Of a DNA stretch of 64,000 bases, positions 40,404-49,284 are shown piece by piece (position 1 is the first letter of the stretch; every line of letters begins with the position of its first letter). Both the position numbers and the translations under genes were made by a program. This DNA comes from Verrucomicrobiota bacterium. Its GTDB lineage: Bacteria > Verrucomicrobiota > Verrucomicrobiia > Chthoniobacterales > JAFAMB01. The notes below the pieces were generated by a model that was given only the letters and a program-made list of their open reading frames with translations, was not told the DNA's origin and searched no databases. The stretch spans positions 1 to 64,000 of the forward strand of contig JAFAZK010000221.1 in NCBI GenBank assembly GCA_019239825.1, read 5' to 3'.

Positions 40404-42628
40404 ACGCTACGCTCTCTCCCCACGACTTAGACTTACTACTTCGAGCCGATCACGCCGACCCATTTGGTGTCCTTGGTCTCCACTCGATCAATGGCAACCA
40501 GGTGGTCCGAGCTTTCCGACCGGACGCAAAAACGCTGACGGTGATAGACCGGGGCAATCCGAAGAGCAGGTATGTTGCTCAGAAGATCGCCGACGAGGGT
40601 ATCTTCGAAGCGACGGCCGACGGTCGAACCGATCGTTTTGATTATCTGCTCGAGGTAACGAACTGGGCTGGGGAGACAACTCAGCTCGCTGACCCCTACT
40701 CCTTCGGACCGCTCCTGGGCGAGCTCGACATGCACCTCTATTGCGAGGGCACCCACTACGAGATATACCGAAAACTTGGCGCCCACCTCATGGAAGTAAA
40801 CGGTCATGCTGGCGTGCTTTTCTCAGTCTGGGCTCCGAACGCACAACGCGTGTCGGTCGTCGGCGACTTTAATGACTGGGATGGGCGGCTCCATCCTATG
40901 CGCAAACGGGTCGAGTCGGGAATTTGGGAGATCTTCATACCCGGCGTCGGTGAGCAAGCTCATTACAAGTTCGAGCTCCGAAATTGTTTCGGTCAGATCG
41001 TCCTCAAAGGTGATCCCTACGCTTTCTACAGCCAGCATGGCCTGCAGACCGCTTCTTTGGTCTTTAACCTCGACCGGTTCACCTGGTCGGACCGCGAGTG
41101 GATGGAGGCCCGCCGGACCCGGCAATGGCATAAAGAAGCGGTGAGTGTCTATGAGGTGCACCTTGGTTCTTGGGCCCGAGTTCCGGAAGAGAACGACCGT
41201 TACCTGAGTTACCGCGAATTCTCGGATCGGCTGATCAAGTACGTGAAAGAGATGGGCTTCACTCATATCGAGTTGATGCCGGTCGCCGAACACCCATTCG
41301 ATGGGTCCTGGGGATACCAGATTACCGGGTACTATTCTCCGACTAGTCGCTACGGAAACCCGGACGAATTTCGTCAATTCGTTGATCTGTGCCATCAAGC
41401 CGGTATCGGAGTCATCCTTGACTGGGTACCAGGCCATTTCCCCAAGGATGCCTACGGACTTGCTCAGTTTGATGGGACCCATCTCTACGAGCACGCCGAT
41501 CCACGCCAGGGAGAACATCAGGATTGGGGAACGTTGATCTTCAATTACGGCCGGAATGAGGTCCGAAACTTTCTAATCGGCAACGCCTTGTTCTGGTTGG
41601 ACGAATATCACATCGACGGGCTTCGCGTAGATGCAGTCGCGTCGATGCTTTATTTGGACTACTCCCGACAGCCTGGCGCCTGGATTCCCAACGTACACGG
41701 CGGCCGCGAGAACTTAGAGGCAATCTATTTCCTCAAACGTTTTAACGAGGTTTCCTACGAGCGATTCCCTGGCATTATGACCATCGCCGAAGAATCAACG
41801 GCGTGGCCGGGAGTTTCTCGGCCAACCTTCCTCGGCGGCCTCGGGTTTGGGTTCAAATGGAATATGGGTTGGATGCACGATTTCCTGGTCTACATGGGCC
41901 GGGAACCGGTTTACCGGAAGTATCACCAGGGCGATATCACCTTTTCATTGCTCTATGCCTTTCAGGAACACTTCATCTTAGTGCTCAGCCATGACGAAGT
42001 GGTTCACGGCAAAGGCGCGCTCCTCAACAAGATGCCAGGTGATCCATGGCAGAAGTTCGCTAATCTGAGGATGTTCTACGCCTGGATGTATTCTTATCCC
42101 GGGAAGAAGCTGCTTTTCATGGGTGGCGAATTCGGGCAGTGGCAGGAATGGAATCATGACCGCAGCCTTGATTGGCATCTCCTGCAACTCCCCGGACATG
42201 CGGGGCTGAAGCGTCTCGTCCAACACCTGAATTATCTTTACAAGAACGAGCCGGCGTTATGGCAGCTGGATGATTCCTACGAAGGTTTTGACTGGATCGA
42301 TTTCCACGACGCCGAGAGTAGCATCGTCGCTTATTTCCGTAAGGCCCAGGATGGCCCGATCCTCATTTTCGCCGTCAACGCGACCCCGGTCCCGCGGCAC
42401 GCTTATCGGATCGGAGCCGCCGGTGAAGGTTGGTACGAAGAAATCCTGAATACGGACGCGGAAACTTACGGGGGTAGTAACGTCGGGAACTTTGGCGGCG
42501 TCCACGCGGATGCCATCCCGTGGCAAGGCCAAAGCCATTCGATCAGCATCAATCTGCCGCCACTCGGCGTGGTTGCCTTTAAAAAGCACCCGTATGGCCC
42601 CCCGGCCGGTGGCGATGAGAAACGGTAG
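40400..42628 (+). CDS. glgB: 1,4-alpha-glucan branching enzyme
   Basis: 742 residues, close to E. coli GlgB. It has two amino-terminal beta domains, including the CBM48 (VLFSVWAPNAQRVSVVGDFN). The GH13 barrel follows, with the catalytic nucleophile D411 (DGLRVDAVASM), acid/base E464 (TIAEESTAWPGV) and transition-state residue in LSHDEVVHGKG. The C-terminal all-beta domain ends normally. It transfers alpha-1,4 segments to form alpha-1,6 branches in glycogen. It is coupled to the upstream glycosyltransferase by a 4-base overlap. No other glg gene is in the window. Confidence 0.96.
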   Translation: MNATLSPHDLDLLLRADHADPFGVLGLHSINGNQVVRAFRPDAKTLTVIDRGNPKSRYVAQKIADEGIFEATADGRTDRFDYLLEVTNWAGETTQLADPYSFGPLLGELDMHLYCEGTHYEIYRKLGAHLMEVNGHAGVLFSVWAPNAQRVSVVGDFNDWDGRLHPMRKRVESGIWEIFIPGVGEQAHYKFELRNCFGQIVLKGDPYAFYSQHGLQTASLVFNLDRFTWSDREWMEARRTRQWHKEAVSVYEVHLGSWARVPEENDRYLSYREFSDRLIKYVKEMGFTHIELMPVAEHPFDGSWGYQITGYYSPTSRYGNPDEFRQFVDLCHQAGIGVILDWVPGHFPKDAYGLAQFDGTHLYEHADPRQGEHQDWGTLIFNYGRNEVRNFLIGNALFWLDEYHIDGLRVDAVASMLYLDYSRQPGAWIPNVHGGRENLEAIYFLKRFNEVSYERFPGIMTIAEESTAWPGVSRPTFLGGLGFGFKWNMGWMHDFLVYMGREPVYRKYHQGDITFSLLYAFQEHFILVLSHDEVVHGKGALLNKMPGDPWQKFANLRMFYAWMYSYPGKKLLFMGGEFGQWQEWNHDRSLDWHLLQLPGHAGLKRLVQHLNYLYKNEPALWQLDDSYEGFDWIDFHDAESSIVAYFRKAQDGPILIFAVNATPVPRHAYRIGAAGEGWYEEILNTDAETYGGSNVGNFGGVHADAIPWQGQSHSISINLPPLGVVAFKKHPYGPPAGGDEKR

Positions 42629-42674
42629 GGACCAGCCCGCCTCATTTGTAGCCGCGACGTGTCAGTAGCTACGA

Positions 42675-42724
42675 AGTTAGCTCCTCGGAGCTGCCAAGCT
42701 CCGTAGGAGCGGCATCTTTATAGC
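42675..42724. repeat. Family C repeat arms
   Basis: AGCTCCTCGGAGCT (42679-42692) is a small palindrome, followed by AAGCTCCGTAGGAGCGGCAT and CTTTATAGC (42696-42724), the canonical family C arm. It lies between the convergent glgB and rbsD genes. Confidence 0.6.
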
Positions 42725-42808
42725 ATATCCGCGCCTCGAAGGATCCTATTTTCCGGAGCCTAACCCACATTGGACAAGCGCTGGGCGGGACTGGTTCATC
42801 TCGCTTTC

Positions 42809-43267
42809 CTATTTCATCCGAGACTGATAGTAGTCGGGCACAACTGTCCCCGGCTTTTTGAACCACTGCTTCACGTCCACTCCCGAGTATAAGAGGATGT
42901 TCCCCCAAGGATCGAATGCTCCGGTCCGCACAATGAACTTAGCCTTATGAGACAGCGATCCAAGAATATCCGCGTGCGGAACCGTACTGATTTCCGCAGC
43001 TGCAAAAATGCGATCCACTTTTTCTTTCAAGCGCGGATTGTTATGCGCCATCTCTGCAGCATAGGCCACCTTCTCCGCAATAAACTCGGCGCTAATTGCG
43101 GCTAACACGGTCTCGATATCGGGGAGGTCGGGAACCACTGCCAAGTCAATCCGTTCAACTTCACTTGGTATGGGAAAACCCGCATCGCAGACGATGAGAA
43201 AATCTCCGTGTCCCATGGCCGCTATTGCATGGTTTAGGCCTAGATTCAGGATGCCGCTACGTTTCAT
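42809..43267 (-). CDS. rbsD: D-ribose pyranase
   Basis: 152 residues. RbsD converts beta-pyranose ribose to the furanose form used by ribokinase. Family marks are ILNLGLNHAIAAMGHGDFLI with the catalytic histidine, CDAGFPIPSEVERIDLAVVP, and the carboxy end YSGVDVKQWFKKPG, slightly longer than E. coli RbsD (139). It overlaps the rbsK stop by four bases and is the last gene of the operon. Confidence 0.93.
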   Translation of the reverse strand: MKRSGILNLGLNHAIAAMGHGDFLIVCDAGFPIPSEVERIDLAVVPDLPDIETVLAAISAEFIAEKVAYAAEMAHNNPRLKEKVDRIFAAAEISTVPHADILGSLSHKAKFIVRTGAFDPWGNILLYSGVDVKQWFKKPGTVVPDYYQSRMK

Positions 43268-44208
43268 TTCGGTGTTTTAGGGGTAAATTGTTGATGAAAA
43301 AGTTTGTCGACCTCTAACCGCTGTCCGAGAGAAGGAATCACGCCCAGCCGAGTGCAAGCCAGAGACCCATTACAACTCGCAAATCGGATGGCGGTTTGCA
43401 TATCTTTACCTTCGGCCAGCGCCACCGCCAGTGCCGCGGTAAAAGCGTCACCCGCGCCTGTGGTGTCAACGACATCGGCCGAAACCGCGGGAAAGGTTTG
43501 CGGTTCCCCCTGGCCTAGCAACAAGCTGCCTTTCTCTCCAAGAGTAACAACCACGGTTGTGCCATACTCCTTCTGCAATCGCGATGCTAACTCCACGGTT
43601 GACGTTGCGTCGTCCGGGTCCAGTCCCAACAAAATCCGTAACTCGGTTTCGTTCGGAGTTAATACATCGATCGAACGAAATGCTGACTTAGGGATCGGCG
43701 CTGCCGGCGCAGGATTCAGCACGGTCCTCACCCGATGTTTTCGGCCCAGCTCCATCGCGGCGCAGGCCGCCTCTACTGGAATCTCCAAAACGGAAAGCAC
43801 AACATCACTTTCCGCAATCAGTGGTTCGGCGCGTTCCACAAAAGCTCGATCGATCCATTTGTTAGCCCCCATATCCAGCAGGATTCCGTTCTTCCCCTCA
43901 GGATTGACGATAATAAACCCTACTCCGGTTGGATGCTCCTTCGACACCACTAGATGGCTCGTGTCCACTCCCTCAGCGGCATAGAGGTCGGTCGCAATCC
44001 GGCCGAGTGCGTCCTCCCCAATCAGACCGACAAACCGAGCTTTCGCGCCCAGTCGAGCGGCGGCAACAGCCTGATTGGAGCCCTTGCCGCCGGGCCCTAA
44101 ATCAAAATCCGAGGCAATCAGCGTTTCTCCAAAAACTGGCATTCGTTGAGTCCGCAACGTCATACCAACGGCAAAACTGCCCACCACAGTTATTAACGGT
44201 GATTTCAC
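43264..44208 (-). CDS. rbsK: Ribokinase
   Basis: A 314-residue PfkB-family sugar kinase that phosphorylates ribose to ribose-5-phosphate with ATP. It has the substrate motif FDLGPGGKGSNQAVAAARLG, the ATP region VVTLGEKGSLLL, and the catalytic base in DVVDTTGAGDAFTAALAVAL. It overlaps both neighbours by four bases (rbsA upstream, rbsD downstream), so the three are translationally coupled. Its position with rbsD and a ribose-type ABC transporter makes ribose the best substrate guess. Confidence 0.93.
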   Translation of the reverse strand: MKSPLITVVGSFAVGMTLRTQRMPVFGETLIASDFDLGPGGKGSNQAVAAARLGAKARFVGLIGEDALGRIATDLYAAEGVDTSHLVVSKEHPTGVGFIIVNPEGKNGILLDMGANKWIDRAFVERAEPLIAESDVVLSVLEIPVEAACAAMELGRKHRVRTVLNPAPAAPIPKSAFRSIDVLTPNETELRILLGLDPDDATSTVELASRLQKEYGTTVVVTLGEKGSLLLGQGEPQTFPAVSADVVDTTGAGDAFTAALAVALAEGKDMQTAIRFASCNGSLACTRLGVIPSLGQRLEVDKLFHQQFTPKTPK

Positions 44209-45737
44209 GGTGATAGACTGGCGTTTTCCATTCCGCTCTGTCCGAGTGCTGCTGCGAGCAGTCGATGTTCGTCGAATTCCGATTTGTTGAAGAACCCCGA
44301 TACCTGTCCGCGGCAGAGAGTCAGTATGCGATCACACTGGCCCATCAGCTCTGGCAACTCCGAAGATGCGATCAAAACAGCGAGTCCACGCCCTGCCAGC
44401 TCATTAATGATATGGTAAATCTCCGCTTTCGCACCAACATCGATCCCCCGGGTGGGCTCATGCATTAGTAACACCTGAGGATCAGTCGCCAGGTTCCGCC
44501 CGAGAATCACCTTCTGCTGATTGCCACCGCTGAGGGTACCAACTTTTTGCGCGAGCGACGCTGCTTTGATTCGAAAACGCCGCACGTACCGACCGGCCAA
44601 ATTACGCATCGAGTTTCGCTGAAGTATCCCGAACCGGCTCACCTTACCCAGACTGGCTGACGCCAGGTTATCCATCACACTGAGAACCTGAATAGCACCT
44701 GCGTTCCGGCGATCTGCCGGTACGATTGCTACCCCATTTTGCAATAACTCGTGCGGCGATCGAATCACCCGGTACCTACCATTGATAATGATCCGGCCGG
44801 TGTACGCCCGGAGCCCCGTAAGGCAATCAATGAGTTCATCTTTTCCTGAGCCAGGCAGACCCGCCACCCCCAAGATCTCTCCTTCTCTTACAGAAAAGGT
44901 GACATCCTTAAGCAGTTTGCGGTCGGCCAACCCGCTTACGACAAAGACCTCCCGATTGCCGAGCGAACCAGCAGGTTCACGATGGAACAAATAGTCTATC
45001 TCCCGGCCCACCATCTTGCGGATCAACCCCTCAATCGAGTAAGCGCTTTTCGCACCGCTATCCACGACTACACCATCTCTCAACACCGTGATACGGTCCG
45101 CCAGTGCCAGCACCTCTTCTAACCGATGCGACACATAGAGAATGCCGACACCTCGGTCGCGCAATTCCTGCACTACCTTGAACAAGCGGGCTGAATCATC
45201 TGTGGTGAGGGCCGAATTGGGCTCATCCAGAACCAAGACTCGGATATTGGTGGTCAGTGCTTTCGCAATATCGACTAACTGCCGGCGCCCTAGCGAAAGC
45301 CGGTGAACTGGTTTATCCAGGTCGTCGCTGGGAAACCCGAAACTGCTCAGTAACAAATTCGCATCTTCTCGCATCCGTCCGCGATCAACTAACTGCCATG
45401 CCCGGCTATTGGCTGCTCGGGCCAACCCAATGTTCTCCAAGACCGTCAAATTCAGGCAGAGCGACAACTCCTGGTGAACAACGCTGATACCGTTGGTCGC
45501 GGCATGATGCGGATCACGCCAGCTTACCTGCTTTCCGCCCACCAAGATTTCACCGGCATCAGGATGGAGTTCACCACCAAGAATATTGATCAGCGTACTC
45601 TTACCCGCTCCATTTTCTCCCACCAGCGCGTGGATCTCTCCTGATTGAATATCCAAAGAGACCCCGCTCAACGCCTGGTTTGACCCAAAGCGCTTTGAAA
45701 CCTCTCGCAAGGTTACGGCTGGTTCTCGCTGTTCCAC
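44205..45737 (-). CDS. rbsA: Ribose-type ABC transporter, duplicated ATPase
   Basis: A 510-residue protein with two ABC ATPase domains, as in RbsA/MglA. Domain 1 (~8-240) has Walker A GENGAGKSTLINIL, signature LSLGRRQLVDIAKAL and Walker B VLVLDEPNSAL. Domain 2 (~265-500) has a modified Walker A GLPGSGKDELIDCL and signature SGGNQQKVILGRNLA, with MHEPTRGIDVGAKAEIY. Many family members have one degenerate site, and here domain 2 has an aspartate after the GK. It energises uptake together with RbsB and RbsC encoded upstream. Confidence 0.93.
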   Translation of the reverse strand: MEQREPAVTLREVSKRFGSNQALSGVSLDIQSGEIHALVGENGAGKSTLINILGGELHPDAGEILVGGKQVSWRDPHHAATNGISVVHQELSLCLNLTVLENIGLARAANSRAWQLVDRGRMREDANLLLSSFGFPSDDLDKPVHRLSLGRRQLVDIAKALTTNIRVLVLDEPNSALTTDDSARLFKVVQELRDRGVGILYVSHRLEEVLALADRITVLRDGVVVDSGAKSAYSIEGLIRKMVGREIDYLFHREPAGSLGNREVFVVSGLADRKLLKDVTFSVREGEILGVAGLPGSGKDELIDCLTGLRAYTGRIIINGRYRVIRSPHELLQNGVAIVPADRRNAGAIQVLSVMDNLASASLGKVSRFGILQRNSMRNLAGRYVRRFRIKAASLAQKVGTLSGGNQQKVILGRNLATDPQVLLMHEPTRGIDVGAKAEIYHIINELAGRGLAVLIASSELPELMGQCDRILTLCRGQVSGFFNKSEFDEHRLLAAALGQSGMENASLSP

Positions 45738-45766
45738 GGACCTTTCAGGTTCGATCAGTAAGGCGA

Positions 45767-46768
45767 CTACTCTTTTTTCTGTTTGGAGGCTACGACGTAG
45801 TCGCCAATATTCTTGTTATCATAGACGACGGCGCCCGTGTCTACGGTCTGCGCGGGCTTTCCTTTCAACGTATCGAGCAGCAAACGGACTGCTTCATAAC
45901 TCTGTTTCTCGGGCGCTTGATCGATCGTAGCGGAGATCACATTGCCTTGTACCAGCTTGATCGTCTCTGGTAGCATGTCGAACCCCACAATCTTCACTTT
46001 CCCAACCAGATTATTTCGCTGAGCATATTGTCCGGCAGCAGGGGTAGAACAGCACTCCAAAGACAAAATGCCGTCAACATTCGGATGCGCCTGCATCGCG
46101 TTCTCGACGGAGCCGTAGATTTGCTGAGGCTCTGTGCCGGTCGTAACCGTTGCAAGGATCTTAATGCCTGGAAATTGGCCTAAGGCTTCTCGCGCGCCCT
46201 TTTCACGATCAATCGACCATTGAGCCGCCCCATCCAAAGTCGTGATGATAACATTTCCTTTCCCGCCCAGCGTGTCCCCCAACAGTTTGCCTGCGATACG
46301 ACCGGATTGAACCAGATCCTGGCCAACAAACGCGAGCCGTTTACTATTTGGATTGTCGGTGTTGAATGTTACCACCGGAATTCCCTGAGCCAAGGCCCGA
46401 TCAATAATTGGAGCCAACGCATCGGTGCTTACCGACGAGATAGCCAGGCCATCGACGCCTTTTTGGATCAGGCTCTCGATCTCGGCCACCTGTTTTTCGG
46501 CGTCGGCTCCCACCGGCCCGACCATCTTGGCATCAACGTTGAATTCTTTGTCCGCCTTTTCCACCCCCGCTTTAATAAAAGGCGCGAACTCATTCGAAAC
46601 GTCGTGGTAGGACACATAAATTACCGGTTTGTCGCCCTTGGCTACTCTATCCTGAATGCTTTTTGAAAGCGTAAAGCTAGAGTTGCTTTGACCAAGTAAA
46701 ACAGCGGGTAACAACGCAAAAGCGGCGATGACAGCCGCTTGAAGACGAGCATGGCTTTGGTGGATCAT
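45767..46768 (-). CDS. rbsB: Ribose-type ABC transporter, periplasmic binding protein
   Basis: 333 residues from the ATG at 46768, with a signal peptide (LQAAVIAAFALLPAVLLGQS). The type I periplasmic fold (Peripla_BP_4) is seen in VIYVSYHDVSNEFAPFIKAG, AEIESLIQKGVDGLAISSVS, IPVVTFNTDNPNSKRLAFVG and YGSVENAMQAHPNVDGILSL. It captures the sugar for the membrane complex. A longer frame to 46837 overlaps rbsC and is not preferred. The order permease, binding protein, ATPase differs from E. coli. Confidence 0.92.
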   Translation of the reverse strand: MIHQSHARLQAAVIAAFALLPAVLLGQSNSSFTLSKSIQDRVAKGDKPVIYVSYHDVSNEFAPFIKAGVEKADKEFNVDAKMVGPVGADAEKQVAEIESLIQKGVDGLAISSVSTDALAPIIDRALAQGIPVVTFNTDNPNSKRLAFVGQDLVQSGRIAGKLLGDTLGGKGNVIITTLDGAAQWSIDREKGAREALGQFPGIKILATVTTGTEPQQIYGSVENAMQAHPNVDGILSLECCSTPAAGQYAQRNNLVGKVKIVGFDMLPETIKLVQGNVISATIDQAPEKQSYEAVRLLLDTLKGKPAQTVDTGAVVYDNKNIGDYVVASKQKKE

Positions 46769-46809
46769 AGTTCGATGGGGGGATGACTGACTGCAATACA
46801 AACTGAAAG

Positions 46810-47838
46810 TTAGTCGCTGCGGCGTTGCGCTGTCCATTTATCCAGCCCGACGGCTAGCACAATTACCAAACCAATCACGGTGGTTTGCCAAAATGGAGAG
46901 ATGCTCAAAAGGACCAAACCGTTCCGCAATACTCCGACGATGAGCACACCTAGTATCGTGCCAAGCACTGTCCCCTCACCTCCGGACAGCGAAGCGCCAC
47001 CCACGATCGTCGCTGCAATGACATCAAGCTCGAGACCGACCCCAGTGCGGCCAGCCTGACCGCTGGGCAGGAAAGCGAGACTGAGGATCCCAGCTAAACC
47101 GCTTAACAACCCCATTAATACGAAGGCGAGGATCTTGGTATTGAAGATGTTAATCCCGGAGAGACGGGCGGCTTTGTCACTTCCGCCGACCGCATAAACT
47201 CGAAACCCAAAAGTGGTTTTCGATAGAACAAACCACCCCAGGATCGCAATCACAATAAAACTGACTAGCAACATGGGGATCAAATTGAAGAGCTGCCCCT
47301 GGCCGAGGTAGTAGAATTGCGCGATTACGTCAGGTCTTGCTCCTTTGTCGACGTCAACAGTCACCGGCTGGCCATCCGTTAATAGCAAAGCAGCGCCGCG
47401 GATGACACTCAGCATCCCTAATGTCGCAATGAACGATGGCAGCTTGCCGTAAGTCGAAAGCAGGCCGTTCACAAGCCCAATGGCGCTACCTGCCATTAGT
47501 CCAACAATTAGGGCGGGAATCAAAAGCCACCCTTTCACAATCAAAAGCCCGGTGACTAAGCTGGCAAAAGCATAGGTTGATCCAACGGAGAGGTCGACCT
47601 CGCGGGAGACCAGGACAAAGGTCATGCCCACCGCCATAATGCCGAGTACAGACACTTGCCGACCGACGTTCAACAGATTCCGCACCGACAGGAAACTATC
47701 AGTGGTCAAAGACAGAAATACGCACATCACCAGCAGCGCTAGCAAAACACCTGTCTCGCGCGCCACCAGCAATCCTCGCAGGTTCGCTCGAATGTTAATT
47801 GCTTTAGGACGCTCTTCGGGAATTGCTTGGGGCATCAT
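46810..47838 (-). CDS. rbsC: Ribose-type ABC transporter, permease
   Basis: A 342-residue inner-membrane permease of the BPD_transp_2 family, with about nine helices. Typical stretches are LNVGRQVSVLGIMAVGMTFV-LVSREVDLSVGS, which matches the RbsC/XylH core, and GVGLELDVIAATIVGGASLS-GGEGTVLGTILG, the cytoplasmic coupling loop. It lies 13 bases downstream of the ferritin-like gene and 41 upstream of rbsB. Confidence 0.94.
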   Translation of the reverse strand: MMPQAIPEERPKAINIRANLRGLLVARETGVLLALLVMCVFLSLTTDSFLSVRNLLNVGRQVSVLGIMAVGMTFVLVSREVDLSVGSTYAFASLVTGLLIVKGWLLIPALIVGLMAGSAIGLVNGLLSTYGKLPSFIATLGMLSVIRGAALLLTDGQPVTVDVDKGARPDVIAQFYYLGQGQLFNLIPMLLVSFIVIAILGWFVLSKTTFGFRVYAVGGSDKAARLSGINIFNTKILAFVLMGLLSGLAGILSLAFLPSGQAGRTGVGLELDVIAATIVGGASLSGGEGTVLGTILGVLIVGVLRNGLVLLSISPFWQTTVIGLVIVLAVGLDKWTAQRRSD

Positions 47839-47851
47839 ATTCGCCCGACGA

Positions 47852-49171
47852 CTAGTTGGAGTTCGTTAGTTGCATCGCCCGAGCAATCAGGTGTTCCGCT
47901 TGGCTGGTTATCGCCTTTCGCTCATCTTCCGAGGCCTGGGCGATCATTTCCGATACCATACGTTCGCAGCGTTGCCGCACTTCGTCCGCTGCCGGAAAAC
48001 GTTGGCCGTCCAGCTCGTGTAAGACCCGCAGCCAACGATTCCCGTAACTGGCATGGATCGTTTCGTCCGCCCAATCGAAATCCATGTCGTGCTCGCTAAC
48101 GGCGTCACCAATCTCCTTAAATGCAGCGGCGCGTTCCGGCTTACGCCCAATATTTTTCGTCTCGAAAAAGTACAGCATACCTAGCCGATCGATCGGTGCG
48201 CCGCCTTTGGCGCTTTCATAGATATACGTACCCAGGGGGATCTCTTGAGCTGAGAACCCCCACTCTTCCAAACGCATTTTCCCCATGAGACAGTGACGAG
48301 ACTCATCATAGGTCCAACGAGCAGCGTCATAGACCCATTCCCACGGAAGGACGTCCGCAAATTCGCTGAGGATGATACCACCGTGTTCCACGGCCCAGAT
48401 CTCGTTCAGATGACTAACGGCCGAACGAAGCTGTAACCGGAGACCGGTTCCGTACGGAAAGTCCGCACAAATGATGTCGGGCCAGTAGAAACGGCATGCC
48501 CAATACCGTGTGTCGCGCACAGGTTTATCTGGCACCTCCCTAGGAGCGGAGCTTGGCGGTGGTGTCACCGCGTGCGGATCAGGTGCGCGATCGGTCGGGA
48601 TACCACCCAGTTCTTTCAGTTGTTGATTGAAACTATCGACCCAGGCTCGATCGACTCCCTCTGCTTTTTCCTGATCCATCTCGGCCAGGAATTTTCGCAG
48701 GGTTGCTATCTGCTGCCTTTTCTCCCGCACGGAAAGCTCCAAAAACCGGTAGGTGGGCGCGTCCGCTAATGGATCCGAAAAGGCCAAGAACTCGCTGTAA
48801 GCGTCATGAATCGCGGGCAATGCTACATCTGCCAGGGCTCCAATGAAGGCGCGTTCGGAAGGCGCCATACCCAGAAGGCTCAATGCATCAGCCAATGGTT
48901 TGTCGGCTCCCTCGTGTTCCATGAGCCGGCTGGGAAAGCGCAGCTCAAAAACCCGCTGCCGCAACGCGTTTGCCGTTTCGGCATTCTGCCAACAGAGCAA
49001 CGGAATCGCGACTTTCACCTCAATCCGAGCTAGATGCGGTATCCAACGCGACGCGTTCACAATGACGGCGCGTTCACAAAAGAAAAAACGTTTCAGAATC
49101 TGCGCTGTATCCAGCCGCTTCCAGCGAGCTCGCGGCTGATCGCCACTAAGGTATGCGGTTGCTGCGTCCAT
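47852..49171 (-). CDS. Ferritin-like (DUF455-like) protein heading the ribose operon
   Basis: 439 residues, family recognised only in part. The C-terminal half (~220-425) resembles DUF455 ferritin-like proteins: AVEHGGIILSEFADVLPWEW, WTYDESRHCLMGKMRLEEWG and WADETIHASYGNRWLRVL. The acidic/histidine sets near E262, E290-x2-H293 and E370-x2-H373 would form a di-iron centre. The amino half (~25-185) is helical with no recognised domain. A proline-rich linker (~201-218) joins the halves; S207-V213 of it are encoded by a family C repeat arm. It is the first gene of the rbs operon, 13 bases before rbsC. No link between a di-iron protein and ribose uptake is known to me. It could be an oxygenase acting on a nucleoside-type substrate. 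Confidence 0.7.
   Translation of the reverse strand: MDAATAYLSGDQPRARWKRLDTAQILKRFFFCERAVIVNASRWIPHLARIEVKVAIPLLCWQNAETANALRQRVFELRFPSRLMEHEGADKPLADALSLLGMAPSERAFIGALADVALPAIHDAYSEFLAFSDPLADAPTYRFLELSVREKRQQIATLRKFLAEMDQEKAEGVDRAWVDSFNQQLKELGGIPTDRAPDPHAVTPPPSSAPREVPDKPVRDTRYWACRFYWPDIICADFPYGTGLRLQLRSAVSHLNEIWAVEHGGIILSEFADVLPWEWVYDAARWTYDESRHCLMGKMRLEEWGFSAQEIPLGTYIYESAKGGAPIDRLGMLYFFETKNIGRKPERAAAFKEIGDAVSEHDMDFDWADETIHASYGNRWLRVLHELDGQRFPAADEVRQRCERMVSEMIAQASEDERKAITSQAEHLIARAMQLTNSN
48533..48554. repeat. Family C repeat arm within a coding region
   Basis: CACCTCCCTAGGAGCGGAGC, nearly the arm seen at 30585, lies inside the ferritin-like gene and encodes S-S-A-P-R-E-V of its interdomain linker. 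The reading frame is kept. Confidence 0.6.
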
Positions 49172-49284
49172 TTAGATAAAGGGGAAGACCAGCCGGTTTC
49201 TCGAGAGCATATCGCGCTATTCTGAAAAGAGAATGCACGATCATCTTGCAGAGATGAAGGATCCTATCATAGGGTTCAAGACCC
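49172..49284. promoter_or_regulatory. Divergent control region of the rbs operon and araC-type gene
   Basis: 113 bases between the divergent start codons. It must hold both promoters and any operator of the AraC-type protein. No clear -35/-10 pair or direct-repeat operator could be picked out by eye. Confidence 0.4.
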
